Below the pieces are notes generated by a model. The model saw only the letters and a list, made by a program, of their open reading frames with translations. It was not told where the DNA came from and did not search any database. Shown here one piece after another: positions 48,946 to 59,770 of a DNA stretch of 64,000 nt (position 1 is its first letter; every line of letters begins with the position of its first letter). Source of the DNA: Bacteroidota bacterium (GTDB lineage Bacteria; Bacteroidota; Bacteroidia; Chitinophagales; Chitinophagaceae); the NCBI GenBank assembly GCA_028876495.1, contig JAGWRO010000023.1:51776-115775 (forward strand), given 5' to 3'. The translations under genes were made by a program, and so were the position numbers.

Positions 48946-49857
48946 TCAAAACCCCCAGCTTTTCATGATTTTTAAATCATCAGCAATCGCTTGTAAAGGG
49001 GTTTGAGCCTGGTAAGATTCCTGCTCTATTATAAAATATTTTGTTCCTGTTTTACGGGCGTAATCAACAATTTGTTTCACCGGTATCACCCCTTTGGTGA
49101 GGACACAACTTTCATAAATATTTCCATTTTCATCGGGAGTGTCTCTTTTTACTTCGTCTTTCACATGCATCAATAAAAATCTTCCGGGATATCTTTTTAA
49201 GAAATCCATTGCTCTGCCACCGGGCTCGTACATATTGCCAATATCCATTTGTTGTGCTACCAGGCTTTTATCGGTAGATTGAAGAATCAGATCGTATATC
49301 AGTGTTCCATCGAGGCTGTGGTTAAATTCATAGCTTTCGTTGTGAAAGGCAAAATGTATTCCTGCTTTTCTGCAGAGTTCACCTGTTTTATTAAACATAT
49401 CCATGTAATGCCTGAAGTCGTTCATGTTTTGACAAAGGCTTTCATCCACGCCCGGACTTATTACATATTTCATCCCGATTGCTGCTGCGTCATCAATCGT
49501 TTGCTTCCACTCGTCGGTAAAATCATTGGTACTGTTATTCCATTGTTTGGAGCCCAAAAAGTCGTGACCGCTTTCCATTTTTAAACCATTATCATTCAAC
49601 AGTTTTTTAAAATCCGCAATAGAATATCCATAAAATTTCTTCCCATAATAACCGGCGTGTTCTACGTATTTATATCCGGTTTGCGCCACTTTTTTAAGTG
49701 TTCCGGCCGGATCTTTTTTCATATCGTCTCTTACGCTGTAAAGTTGCACTCCAAGTATATCCTGCGGCGTTTTGGCTTTAAGAACGGAAGGAAGAAATGA
49801 AATGCCGGCAATAGTGAGGCTGCTGTTTTTTACGAATGTGCGGCGTGAAATATTCAT
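48946..49857 (-). CDS. Sugar phosphate isomerase/epimerase (TIM barrel), exported; paralogue of 1663..2583
   Basis: MNISRRTFVKNSSLTIAGISFLPSVLKA; LGVQLYSVRDDMKKDPAGTLKKVAQTGYKYVEHAGYYGKKFYGYS. Confidence 0.9.
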   Translation of the reverse strand: MNISRRTFVKNSSLTIAGISFLPSVLKAKTPQDILGVQLYSVRDDMKKDPAGTLKKVAQTGYKYVEHAGYYGKKFYGYSIADFKKLLNDNGLKMESGHDFLGSKQWNNSTNDFTDEWKQTIDDAAAIGMKYVISPGVDESLCQNMNDFRHYMDMFNKTGELCRKAGIHFAFHNESYEFNHSLDGTLIYDLILQSTDKSLVAQQMDIGNMYEPGGRAMDFLKRYPGRFLLMHVKDEVKRDTPDENGNIYESCVLTKGVIPVKQIVDYARKTGTKYFIIEQESYQAQTPLQAIADDLKIMKSWGF

Positions 49858-49947
49858 ATCAAAAGGTTTAGGTGTGAAAATGGGCCTTTAAAAATACTAA
49901 ATATTGCAGTTCTGCAACATTTTATTTAAACCGGTTTTTTGCAGTTT

Positions 49948-49980
49948 CAGTAAACTAACAAATACTTGCAATTTTTATTC
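49948..49980 (-). repeat. 33-bp intergenic repeat, copy 13
   Basis: Minus strand GAATAAAAATTGCAAGTATTTGTTAGTTTACTG. Confidence 0.85.
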
Positions 49981-50011
49981 TACAACATGGCAGTCAATGT
50001 AATTAAACATG

Positions 50012-51751
50012 TTACATCGGTAGCCTGTAAATCACGGCCTGGTAGGGCTTTAGTGTTATCGTTTTTTTATTTGATAAGGGAGCGTTTTTATAATTTGACA
50101 AAAGCATGGTTGCATTTTTTACATCTATTCCAATATTTGCATCCGCATTGTGTGTAGTAAAATTTAATACAATCAATAACTTTTCACCATCGCCGGTTCT
50201 CGTATAGGCGTATACGTTAGGATTGGCTTTATCCAATAATTCATACTTTCCATAAACCAATACCAGGTTGTCTTTTCTCAACCTCACTACTTTTCGAAAA
50301 TAGTTCAGCACTGAATTTGGATCATTGTTTTCCGCTTCTTCGTTAATCGTTTTATAATTCGGATTTACTTTTATCCATGGTGTACCGGTTGTAAAACCTG
50401 CATTGGGTGCATCTTCCCATTGAAAAGGGGTGCGGCTATTGTCTCTGCTTGTAGACGCCTCCCGCTTCATAAACTTCTTTAAATCACCGCCAATATTTTT
50501 TTCATGCTGGTAGGCATTCAGCGCCTGAACATCCCGGTAATCTTTAATATCAGTAAACCCGATGTTGGTCATTCCCAGCTCATCACCATTGTAATAATAA
50601 GGGGTTCCCCGCATGGTCATTATAAAAGTAGTAAGCATTTCAGAAGACAAAGCGCGATAGGGGGGCTTATCGTTTCCAAACCTGCTAACCATGCGTGCCT
50701 GGTCGTGGTTGGCGAGGAAAACAGAAAGCCATCCATTGTTTTGAAAAGCGCTGTCCCACCGGCTAAACACTTCTTTAAAATGTAACAAACTATAACCCGA
50801 AGGCTTTGCGATATTTACTCCATCAAACGCATAAGCCATGTTCAATTCATGGCGGTTGCTATCTACCAGGTTGTGCGCATCGGTAAACGAATTACCTGCG
50901 CCTTCTACTACGCTCATTACATTGTATTTGCTCAGCACTTCTTTATACATCTCTTGTAAATAGCCATGAAGATTTCCCTGCATGGCGTAATATTTTGAAA
51001 AGTCTTTTTCAAAACCTTTCGGAAAAGCCGGCCAGGTGGTGTCTTTTGCTGCAAACTGAAATGCATCCAACCTGAAACCATCAATTCCTTTGTCTGCCCA
51101 GAATTTCATGATATTAAAAACTTCCTGCCTTACTTTGGGATTTTCCCAGTTCAGATCTGGTTGTTTCCTGGAAAAGTAATGAAGATAATAAGCGTTGGTA
51201 AGCGAATCATATTTCCAGGCATCATGGTTTACATCAAATAAACTGTAACGATAAGGCGGTTTGCCGTTTTCCGCATTCCACCAATGATAATATTCTCTGT
51301 AAGGATTGGTTCTGGAACTTCGGCTTTGCTTAAACCATTCGTGTTCGTCGCTGCTGTGATTTACCACGAGATCCATTATGAGTTTAATACCGCGTTCGTG
51401 CATGCCTTTCAGTAACGAATCAAAATCAGCCATTGTTCCAAAGTCTTTCATGATGTTGCGGTAATCGCTTACATCATAACCGTTGTCATCGTTGGGCGAA
51501 CTATAAATCGGGTTTAGCCAAACCGCTGTTACACCAAGACTTTTTATATAATCCAGTTCAGAAATGATGCCTTTCAAATCGCCAATGCCATCTCCGTCAC
51601 TGTCTTTAAAACTTCGGGGATATACCTGGTAAACGATAGCTTCTTTCCACCATTTTCTTCCATCTTGGTTAGGAGTAGTTGGCTGTCCGAAACTTTCTTT
51701 AAAAAAGAATAAAGAGATAATTGAGATTAAGAGAAACAATTTTTGTTTCAT
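50012..51751 (-). CDS. GH13 alpha-glucosidase / oligo-1,6-glucosidase
   Basis: VYQVYPRSFKDSDGDGIGDLKGI, DLVVNHSSDEHEWF, GFRLDAF, VVEGAG, NHDQARMVSRFG. Confidence 0.96.
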   Translation of the reverse strand: MKQKLFLLISIISLFFFKESFGQPTTPNQDGRKWWKEAIVYQVYPRSFKDSDGDGIGDLKGIISELDYIKSLGVTAVWLNPIYSSPNDDNGYDVSDYRNIMKDFGTMADFDSLLKGMHERGIKLIMDLVVNHSSDEHEWFKQSRSSRTNPYREYYHWWNAENGKPPYRYSLFDVNHDAWKYDSLTNAYYLHYFSRKQPDLNWENPKVRQEVFNIMKFWADKGIDGFRLDAFQFAAKDTTWPAFPKGFEKDFSKYYAMQGNLHGYLQEMYKEVLSKYNVMSVVEGAGNSFTDAHNLVDSNRHELNMAYAFDGVNIAKPSGYSLLHFKEVFSRWDSAFQNNGWLSVFLANHDQARMVSRFGNDKPPYRALSSEMLTTFIMTMRGTPYYYNGDELGMTNIGFTDIKDYRDVQALNAYQHEKNIGGDLKKFMKREASTSRDNSRTPFQWEDAPNAGFTTGTPWIKVNPNYKTINEEAENNDPNSVLNYFRKVVRLRKDNLVLVYGKYELLDKANPNVYAYTRTGDGEKLLIVLNFTTHNADANIGIDVKNATMLLSNYKNAPLSNKKTITLKPYQAVIYRLPM

Positions 51752-51838
51752 ACAACAAATTTTACAATGGAGTAATCAATAAAATTATAATTGAAAAGCA
51801 AGATAAGTTAATTCGCCATTTATACTGAATTTCTCAAC

Positions 51839-53227
51839 TTACAAAATGCCCAGCAAATTCCACATTTTATGTCTCACTTCATTGCCGCTGCCATCATAAT
51901 TATTGATCACAAATGAAAAAGTATATTGATCGTTATTTTTCCCTTTTATATAACCCGTGTAAGAGATCACTCCATTTATAGATCCACTTTTCATTTTAAT
52001 GCCGCTGATAGTTGGAAGCGCTTCGTAAAAAGAAGGAAACCATTTTTGCTTTCTTGCGTATTCCATTACAGTTACCAATGCTTTGGTAGTAACGCGGTTA
52101 GAAGGGGAGAGGCCGCTTCCGTCGATAATGTTAATTGCATAAGGTTCAATTCCTTTGTCTTTCCAGAAACGGTGAATCACATTAACGCCACTGTCTGTTG
52201 CGCCAACATTAGTAAAATTATACGCCAGTGTTTTTATCAAAGCTTCACCATATAAGTTGATACTTCGCCTTAGAAAATGAAAAATAATACTATCGAGTAA
52301 CGGTGAGGTATAGGTGTAAAATACTTTTGTCTCATGCAAGTTGAATTTTTTCGGATAAGTAGCAGCAATCTTTTCAACCGGTTCGTTTTTTAAAGCCGCT
52401 TCCAGCGTTAAAGCCAGTTCAATGCCGGGTTTTGGCAGGGAACCTGAGATAGTAAAATGGTTTTCATCTACGGGTGTGGTTCCTCTTACGTAACCGTATT
52501 CATCACCCAATGGTAAATAAATGTAATTATTATCGCCACTACCTTTTGCAGCAGAAGTGACTTTTGATTTTAAATGAAGGCCATAAACAAATGAAGGTTT
52601 GGTGCCAACGATTGCAACAGGATCGCCTATTTGGTTTCCTGATTTTAAATAAAGATCGTATTGGTTTTCGCGCCAGTTAAGCGGCCTGGCGCCGGCGCCG
52701 TAATAATTGCCGATGTCCTGCCATATCCAGCCATCGGGCGTTTCTTCGCTGTTCCAAAGACTTTCGTCAGCAAATACATGCCCGGTTATTGCGTGTATGC
52801 CTTTGCGTGATATGGCCCCTTTAAAATCAGCAATAACATTTTCTTCTTTTGTTTCATCATAACGCCAGCTTCCCAGTGTAGGATCGCCGCTGCCCTTCAA
52901 AATAAGATTCCCGTTTAAAACTCCGTTTACTATGTTTCCTGTGTAACCGATAGTTGTTTTGTACCTGTAATCGTGTCCCAGTAAGGCAAAAGCGGTGGAA
53001 GCGGTAATTACTTTCTGGCAACTTGCCGGCGCAACTCCTACTTCTGAATTCACATCTGTTACCGTCTTCCCGCTGGTTGTATTGATCACATCAAGGCTGA
53101 TGGTAGCATGTTTGAAGGAAGGATCATTAGTAAGGTTTCTAAATGCAGCATTAAATTGTTGTTCATAATTTTGGCTGAATGAAACTGAAGAGTAAAGGAC
53201 AAATATGAAAAGAAATAATTTTTTCAA
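51839..53227 (-). CDS. dacB: D-alanyl-D-alanine carboxypeptidase/endopeptidase (PBP4, S13)
   Basis: SxxK in APASCQKVITAS, DGSGLSPSNRVT (SxN) and KSGSINGVISYTGYIKG (KSG). Confidence 0.93.
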   Translation of the reverse strand: MKKLFLFIFVLYSSVSFSQNYEQQFNAAFRNLTNDPSFKHATISLDVINTTSGKTVTDVNSEVGVAPASCQKVITASTAFALLGHDYRYKTTIGYTGNIVNGVLNGNLILKGSGDPTLGSWRYDETKEENVIADFKGAISRKGIHAITGHVFADESLWNSEETPDGWIWQDIGNYYGAGARPLNWRENQYDLYLKSGNQIGDPVAIVGTKPSFVYGLHLKSKVTSAAKGSGDNNYIYLPLGDEYGYVRGTTPVDENHFTISGSLPKPGIELALTLEAALKNEPVEKIAATYPKKFNLHETKVFYTYTSPLLDSIIFHFLRRSINLYGEALIKTLAYNFTNVGATDSGVNVIHRFWKDKGIEPYAINIIDGSGLSPSNRVTTKALVTVMEYARKQKWFPSFYEALPTISGIKMKSGSINGVISYTGYIKGKNNDQYTFSFVINNYDGSGNEVRHKMWNLLGIL

Positions 53228-53399
53228 TACAAATAGTTTTTAATTTCTGAGTAAGAAATCAAAACTAAAAGATTCCTTTCAAAAAAAACAAATTAGATAA
53301 CCGGTTTATTTCCTGGCATCTTATTGCTGGTAAAACTATTCAGTAGAGAATTCATTCCTTATCTGCTTCCCTGCTACTGTTAAAAAATTTTTATCATCA

Positions 53400-53432
53400 A
53401 AATAAAAATCTGTGATATTTATTGCTCTACTC
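53400..53432 (+). repeat. 33-bp intergenic repeat, copy 14 (degenerate right end)
   Basis: AAATAAAAATCTGTGATATTTATTGCTCTACTC. Confidence 0.6.
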
Positions 53433-53516
53433 TGTTTCTAATACCTGCTTCCGTTCTTACAACACGAATATTTTAATTGAACCTATAATCTGCTAACTAA
53501 GTATGCCCTTTCTGTT

Positions 53517-53524
53517 TAATTTTG
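53517..53524 (+). promoter_or_regulatory. Candidate Bacteroidota -7 promoter element upstream of cinA
   Basis: TAATTTTG fits TAnnTTTG, 5 nt before the cinA ATG, implying a very short or absent leader. Confidence 0.45.
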
Positions 53525-53528
53525 CGCC

Positions 53529-54782
53529 ATGAAAAATATTTATGCTTCGATAATTACCATAGGTGATGAATTGCTGATAGGACAGGTGATAGACACGAAC
53601 AGCGCGTGGATAGCTCAACAATTGAATAAGATCGGCATTGCAGTAAGAAACCGCGTTGCTATTGGCGACGACGCAGATGAAATAAAAAACACACTCAATT
53701 TTGAAAGGAAAAATACAGAGGTTGTTTTAATAACCGGCGGCCTTGGCCCTACTAATGATGATATCACTAAAGAACTACTCTGTGATTACTTTTCAGGAAA
53801 AATGATTGTAGACAAAGGCGCATTGGAAAACGTAAAATACCTTTTTGAAAAAGTGTATAATAAGCCGGTGTCGGATATAAATTTAAAACAAGCCGAAGTG
53901 CCTGATGTGTGCGAAGTGATCCAGAACAAACGGGGCTCTGCGCCGGGAATGATCTTTCATAAAGAGGGAACTATTTTTATCAGTATGCCGGGCGTGCCTT
54001 ATGAAATGATGGGAATTATGGAAGACGTAATTCCTTATCTGCAGCAAAAATTTCAACTTCCCGTTATTCTTCACAAAACTATTCTTACTGCCGGCATCGG
54101 CGAATCAGCTCTTGCTGAAATTATTAAAGACTTTGAGGACAATTTGCCCAAAGAAATCAGGCTTGCTTATTTGCCTAATTATGGAATGGTAAGATTGCGC
54201 TTAAGTACTTCAGGTTTTAATAAAATAAAAACAGAACAAGCGATCAGTGAACAATTTCTCCAATTAAAAAATCTTGTAAAAGATTATATGGTGGTTGATG
54301 ATGATGAAACGATGCAGCAGGTGTTGGGAAAAATGTTATTACGAAATAAAAAAACGATCTCAACCGCTGAAAGTTGTACTGGTGGCTCTATTGCAAGCCT
54401 GATTACTTCTGTACCCGGCTCATCTGCTTATTTTGAAGGAAGCATTGTAAGTTACTCTTATGAGATAAAAGAAACCTTGTTGGGTGTAAAAAAAGAAACA
54501 CTTGAGAAGTATGGCGCAGTAAGTGAAGAGACCGTAAGAGAAATGTTATCAGGATTATTAGCTAAAATGAAAACAGATTATGGCATTGCAGTTTCCGGTA
54601 TTATGGGGCCGGGTGGCGGCATGCCCGATAAACCGGTAGGAACGGTGTGGGTAGCAGTAGGCAGCAAAGAAAAACAAGTTGCTAAAAAATTCAAACAACG
54701 GTTTGCCCGTGCAAAAAATATTGAAGTGACTGCTGTTATGGCATTGAACCTGATGCGGACATTTTTAATGAGTGGTGAATAG
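53529..54782 (+). CDS. cinA: CinA family nicotinamide-nucleotide amidohydrolase / competence-damage inducible protein
   Basis: ASIITIGDELLIGQVIDTNSAWIAQQLNKIGI; ISTAESCTGGSIASLITSVPGSSAYFEGSIVSYS; GPGGGMPDKPVGTVWVAV. Confidence 0.96.
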   Translation: MKNIYASIITIGDELLIGQVIDTNSAWIAQQLNKIGIAVRNRVAIGDDADEIKNTLNFERKNTEVVLITGGLGPTNDDITKELLCDYFSGKMIVDKGALENVKYLFEKVYNKPVSDINLKQAEVPDVCEVIQNKRGSAPGMIFHKEGTIFISMPGVPYEMMGIMEDVIPYLQQKFQLPVILHKTILTAGIGESALAEIIKDFEDNLPKEIRLAYLPNYGMVRLRLSTSGFNKIKTEQAISEQFLQLKNLVKDYMVVDDDETMQQVLGKMLLRNKKTISTAESCTGGSIASLITSVPGSSAYFEGSIVSYSYEIKETLLGVKKETLEKYGAVSEETVREMLSGLLAKMKTDYGIAVSGIMGPGGGMPDKPVGTVWVAVGSKEKQVAKKFKQRFARAKNIEVTAVMALNLMRTFLMSGE

Positions 54783-54839
54783 TCAATGGTGAATCCAGTC
54801 TTCGGGTTAAATTCATAATTCATCATTGTGAATTCCCAA

Positions 54840-57800
54840 TCACTTCTTCTTCGTTTTTTTTCGCTTGTTTTCGTTGGTAAAAAACTCAGTGAATGTGTCA
54901 AAATCTTTTCGGTAAGAAAGCTGGATCCCCGTTCTGTTTCTGCGGGTAACGCCGGCAATATCACCGATATCGGCATCGCTTCTGTTAAACCCAATTACGC
55001 GCAATTGCCCGTTGGGCGAGATCAAATATTCAAACGATACATCTGGTGTAAACAGGAAGTTGGAATTGGACGTAGTAACCGCCTGGCCCAGCCTGTAGTC
55101 TACATTTCCGGCTACGGTAACCAATAATTTATTATTTAAGAAAGCCGTCCTTACGCCAAAGTTTCCCACGTTTTGAATCTCCTTTTGTGAAGCGCCTTTT
55201 TGAAAATTAAAATCTGCGGTATTGATGTTGGTAATTAGATTTACTGATTTGGTATTAAGTACTTTTTGCAGCCACGAATTAAGAGAGGATGATAAGGTAG
55301 CCGAGAGCAATTGGCCTACACTTCTTGTCACAAAGTTGCCTGTATTATTTCCGGTGATCAATGGCTGGTCAGTAGTCATAAACTGGTTAAACAACAACAA
55401 AGAAGCTACCTGGTTCATTAGTGCCGTTTTATCTTCCTGGAATCTTGTCTTTAAATACTCAGTAGCTATTGGGTCCGATTTCAAAGGATTGTCAAAGGGA
55501 AATTGAAATTCAAATTCCGGCTGCGGGTCTTTCAAAGTTCCTCTTAATTTAAAAATAATATCCACATTGCCATTAATATTTCTATAACCTGATGTGGTAG
55601 GGATGTTGCTCATGCTTACATTTTGCGCCCGGTAAACCGCATCAATATTTAGGTTAGCGAGATATGGATCGCCCTGCCACTCTATGTATCCCTGTTGTAA
55701 AGTAAAAGGCGTTTTTAAGAAAGTCTGAAAGTTGAATGTATATTCGCCCTGCTCTATATTGTATCTTCCTCTTATCGTCAAAGGTTCGGTGGTTCCTGCC
55801 GTTATATTGAGTTTGCCGCTTCCCTGGGCTTTTATCACATCGCCGGTGGTTTCATCCAATATGACATCAATTTTTGCCAAAGGATTGGCAGTAAGATCCA
55901 TATTTACTTTTATATTGGTGTTTTGGCGCGACAAACGATCAGCCTTCATTTCACGTCCAAACTTCGTGAATTCAAGGTAATCCATTGAACCTGATTCGGC
56001 TGTTTCGCCGGTAGGCAAATAAATATGACTGCTGTCTGTAGGTTCGCCTGAAATATCCATTTGCATATCGGTTAAGAAACCATTCAGCGATAATTCGGCA
56101 CGCCCAACTACGTGTCCGTAGAATTCATTATTGTCACTGGAGGTCGTGTTCAACAAAATAAATTTGGCGGGCCCGTTACCAACAGGATCTGTTTTTAAGT
56201 GAAGTTCATTGAAGAAAAAGTTATCAAAGAAAGTGTGGTAAATTTTACCTGTAAGGGTAGCCGTATGATTAAGCGTATCAAGAATTTTTATAGTGCCAAA
56301 ATCGATTTCATCGGGGTTAAAAGTAATGACAGAACCATTAGCCAACCGATAATGGCACTGGGTGTAATCCACGGTCATTGCTGTACTGTCGAGCCGGATA
56401 CTACCGGTTAATTTAGGAGCAGATGCTTTACCTGAAATACTTAATTTGCCGGTGGCTCTTCCATCGAGGCTGCTGAAAACACTGTTTAAATAATTTTCAA
56501 GGATGTGAATACCGGAATTATTAAAAACCACTGATCCGCTCAGTTGGTTGGTAGTGGTGTCATTAAAGCGATAGCCAAAGTTGCCACTGAAATTGTAGAG
56601 GTTGTTGTTGGAGATCATATTCACTTTCAGTTCTCCCGGGTTGTCATCGTATTCTCCATTTGCAAGGATAATACCAATAGAATCATTCTCAAATTTGAAC
56701 TCATCAATTTTTGTATCAAACTCTACAGCCATGTTTCCGAAAGGATTGTCTACCCTGATATTTCCGTTCAATGAACCGTTTAGCTTAGGCGATTTCAAAA
56801 ACATGGGAGTAAAATCTCCAACCACCAGATTTTGAACGGCTATCATGATATCATTACCATTTCCGGTTAAAGAAGGTTGAGTGGAAATATAGATTTCCTG
56901 CCCGTTTTGCGAGAAACGTATATTGTTAGCAGTAAGCAAACTGTCTTTCAATTCCAACACACCTTGTTTAGCGATCTGCCATTGTTTTTGGTTAATGGCA
57001 AAAGTAGATGGATTAAAAGTTAATTTAAACCCTTGCCTGTTGGTTTCAATTTTTGCTGAAAGATCAGCATTGTTGAACGTTTGGTTTCCGGTAGCTTTAA
57101 CAGATATATCTGAAATATCATTTGCCGCCGTAATGCTGAATCTTGTATCAGGCGAATGAAGACTATCGTTGATTACTACATCATCAATATCCCCTTTTAA
57201 AATAAGAGTATCCTGTGTTCCTGTGGCTGCAAAATCAATTACATTAAAACTGATGTTACTGTATTTGAATTGAGGAATATCTGCCTGGAGATTTAGTGTA
57301 TTGGCTGCAATATTAATATCGCCTTGCAGTATGGAGTTATTTAAACCTGTAATTCTTTTATCAAATAAATTGATATAATCACTTACATCTCTTGTTTTTA
57401 CATAAAAATTAAAATCCTGGTTTTCTATATTCTTTTTAGGCTTGTTAATATAGGCCGGATAATATTTATTAAGAAATAATTGAAATGCTTCGGGAAGTTC
57501 CCTGATCTTGAAATTACCGTTGATTCCGGCTTCCAGTTCGTTAGAGGCCAGTGTTAATATCTTTTTTCCATCAACATAAGTTGAATTGATGTATAAGGAA
57601 TCGAATGATAATTGTTTGCCATTATCGGACAAAACAGCATTGTATAATTTGGCTGACCCTAAAAAATTATCAATATTATTTCCTGTGAAATTTAAATTGA
57701 ACTTGCCGGTTAAAGAAATACTATCGTTGGTAAATTTTAAATTTTTGAGATGAAGTTTTGTCACATTGGCTTCAAGATCAAATTCAGGGTTGGTTTTACT

Positions 57801-59648
57801 GAAATTAATGGAACCAACCAGTGTATCAATAACTATATGAGGATCATTGATACTTGCCGATCCGGTGAACAACTTTTTTTTGAATTCGCCATGTGCAATA
57901 ATGTTCGTGTATTCATACCCGTTATATTCTATCTTGTTAATGTTTCCGTCCACTCCAACATCAATGTTATTTGGATCAAATCCTTTTCCATTTATTTTTC
58001 CATCAAAAACTACGCTGCCGATATTACTGTTATCAATAAATTTTCCTAACTGAAAATTATTGGTAGAAACTTTCCCGTCATAAACAGCCTGGCCATGATC
58101 CGGGATGGTAAGATGAATATCGGTTTGCAGGTTACCAATGTCAGTGGTCAAAATTCCGTAAGCCACAAAATCATTTAAATACCCGGTATAACTTCCTGAA
58201 AATTTTATATTGCCGAAAGCACTTAAATTAGGACTGGTAATGCTTTTTAGGGATGGAATAAGCCTTGAAAGCTCGGAATAATTGGTTCTTAATTCGTTTG
58301 ACCTGAAATCGATAAATGTTTTATTAATATCAGGCAAACCTCTTAAACTGATATCGCCGTTCAGGTAATTATTAGCACCAGCTGTAATAACCATATTGTG
58401 TGCTGTAAGGTTTTCAATCGTTCCATGTGCTGTTCCCGACAAGTTAAAATCTGTATTCCATGAGCTGGTTTCCGGAGCAAAATAGGCAAGATCATCGCTG
58501 CTAACAGAACTGTTTTTAAAATGCCCGTCAACAGTTATTGCATGAATAAAATCCTGCATGTCATCATTAAAATTTTTATAGTGCATTGCATAATAATCCT
58601 GCAAATGGCTTTTGTTGGTAACGATATCAAGATGTTTAAACTCCATCATTTTTGGAGTAAATTTAAAATTAGCGGCGAGTTTTTTTACGACAAAACCACC
58701 CCGATCTTTTACAGATAAAGCGATATCCGATTTTAAGGTATCGTCATTAAGGTTGATATTTTTAAAGGTTCCGTTTATCGAGGATAAAACAATATGGTTT
58801 GGATCAAACTCATTCATAACCGGTGGTGAGTATCCTTCATTTTCCACAGCTACCAATCCGTCAGTCAGGGTAAGTTTGTTTACAGAAAGTCGCCATCCAT
58901 CCGGGTTCCATTGTAATCCATTCGTTTCAATAACCGGCTTTGAGGGGGCCGATGTAGTATCTTTCGGCCGGTTTCCTTTATAATCATATAATGTAAATGA
59001 AGGCTTGTCCAATTGCATTTCACTTATCCTGATACTATTCTTGTTTATATCAAATTCATCAGCATGCACATTCAGTTTGTTGGCCGAAACCAGGATGTTT
59101 TCTCCACGCCATTCATCTTTTTGCCAGATACGAATGTTTTTTAAATTCAGGACTTTAAGATCAAGATTGATATTTGATGCAGAAGTGTCTGTTTTTTTAT
59201 TTTGGGGACCGGAAAAATAATCAACCAAAAACTGGTAATTCCATACAGAATCTGTACGATGAAGATTGATGAAGGCATCGTAGAGGCCAACGTAGTTCAG
59301 CTTTATATTTTTTTTGAAAAAGAACCAGTCAGTGATATTAACTTTTGCCTCGCCTGCATATAATAAGGTGTCTTTTTTATGATCAAGGACCAATAAACCC
59401 TGCATATCCATTTTATCAAAAAGCTGGAGATCAATTTTTTTAATTGAAACAGTTGTATGCAGATTTTTAGAAAGACGGTTTGCTACCTTGTGGATAATAA
59501 AAGTTTGAAAGAAGGTAGTTTGAATTAAAATCCAAAGAACAATGAGCAGCACAAGGATGCTCAAAATGACTTTGAGAAATATTTTTACAACTTTTTTCAG
59601 GCTAAATAAGATTATCAGCAAAAATAAAGAAACGACATGGTAAGCCAA
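54840..59648 (-). CDS. tamB: Translocation/assembly module TamB (DUF490)
   Basis: 1602 aa, N-terminal TM, repetitive beta structure, C-terminal DUF490 core. Start uncertain because an earlier in-frame leader is included in the ORF. Confidence 0.88.
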   Translation of the reverse strand: MAYHVVSLFLLIILFSLKKVVKIFLKVILSILVLLIVLWILIQTTFFQTFIIHKVANRLSKNLHTTVSIKKIDLQLFDKMDMQGLLVLDHKKDTLLYAGEAKVNITDWFFFKKNIKLNYVGLYDAFINLHRTDSVWNYQFLVDYFSGPQNKKTDTSASNINLDLKVLNLKNIRIWQKDEWRGENILVSANKLNVHADEFDINKNSIRISEMQLDKPSFTLYDYKGNRPKDTTSAPSKPVIETNGLQWNPDGWRLSVNKLTLTDGLVAVENEGYSPPVMNEFDPNHIVLSSINGTFKNINLNDDTLKSDIALSVKDRGGFVVKKLAANFKFTPKMMEFKHLDIVTNKSHLQDYYAMHYKNFNDDMQDFIHAITVDGHFKNSSVSSDDLAYFAPETSSWNTDFNLSGTAHGTIENLTAHNMVITAGANNYLNGDISLRGLPDINKTFIDFRSNELRTNYSELSRLIPSLKSITSPNLSAFGNIKFSGSYTGYLNDFVAYGILTTDIGNLQTDIHLTIPDHGQAVYDGKVSTNNFQLGKFIDNSNIGSVVFDGKINGKGFDPNNIDVGVDGNINKIEYNGYEYTNIIAHGEFKKKLFTGSASINDPHIVIDTLVGSINFSKTNPEFDLEANVTKLHLKNLKFTNDSISLTGKFNLNFTGNNIDNFLGSAKLYNAVLSDNGKQLSFDSLYINSTYVDGKKILTLASNELEAGINGNFKIRELPEAFQLFLNKYYPAYINKPKKNIENQDFNFYVKTRDVSDYINLFDKRITGLNNSILQGDINIAANTLNLQADIPQFKYSNISFNVIDFAATGTQDTLILKGDIDDVVINDSLHSPDTRFSITAANDISDISVKATGNQTFNNADLSAKIETNRQGFKLTFNPSTFAINQKQWQIAKQGVLELKDSLLTANNIRFSQNGQEIYISTQPSLTGNGNDIMIAVQNLVVGDFTPMFLKSPKLNGSLNGNIRVDNPFGNMAVEFDTKIDEFKFENDSIGIILANGEYDDNPGELKVNMISNNNLYNFSGNFGYRFNDTTTNQLSGSVVFNNSGIHILENYLNSVFSSLDGRATGKLSISGKASAPKLTGSIRLDSTAMTVDYTQCHYRLANGSVITFNPDEIDFGTIKILDTLNHTATLTGKIYHTFFDNFFFNELHLKTDPVGNGPAKFILLNTTSSDNNEFYGHVVGRAELSLNGFLTDMQMDISGEPTDSSHIYLPTGETAESGSMDYLEFTKFGREMKADRLSRQNTNIKVNMDLTANPLAKIDVILDETTGDVIKAQGSGKLNITAGTTEPLTIRGRYNIEQGEYTFNFQTFLKTPFTLQQGYIEWQGDPYLANLNIDAVYRAQNVSMSNIPTTSGYRNINGNVDIIFKLRGTLKDPQPEFEFQFPFDNPLKSDPIATEYLKTRFQEDKTALMNQVASLLLFNQFMTTDQPLITGNNTGNFVTRSVGQLLSATLSSSLNSWLQKVLNTKSVNLITNINTADFNFQKGASQKEIQNVGNFGVRTAFLNNKLLVTVAGNVDYRLGQAVTTSNSNFLFTPDVSFEYLISPNGQLRVIGFNRSDADIGDIAGVTRRNRTGIQLSYRKDFDTFTEFFTNENKRKKTKKK

Positions 59649-59720
59649 ATTAACTATTAGGCTAATGCGTTGATAAATTGTTAATCTGTAAAAGTTTTTG
59701 CAGAATGGAAACCACGCAAA

Positions 59721-59753
59721 CAGTAAAGGAACAAATAATCGTAATTTTTATTT
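59721..59753 (-). repeat. 33-bp intergenic repeat, copy 15
   Basis: Minus strand AAATAAAAATTACGATTATTTGTTCCTTTACTG. Confidence 0.85.
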
Positions 59754-59770
59754 AACCCTGTATCCTTCTT

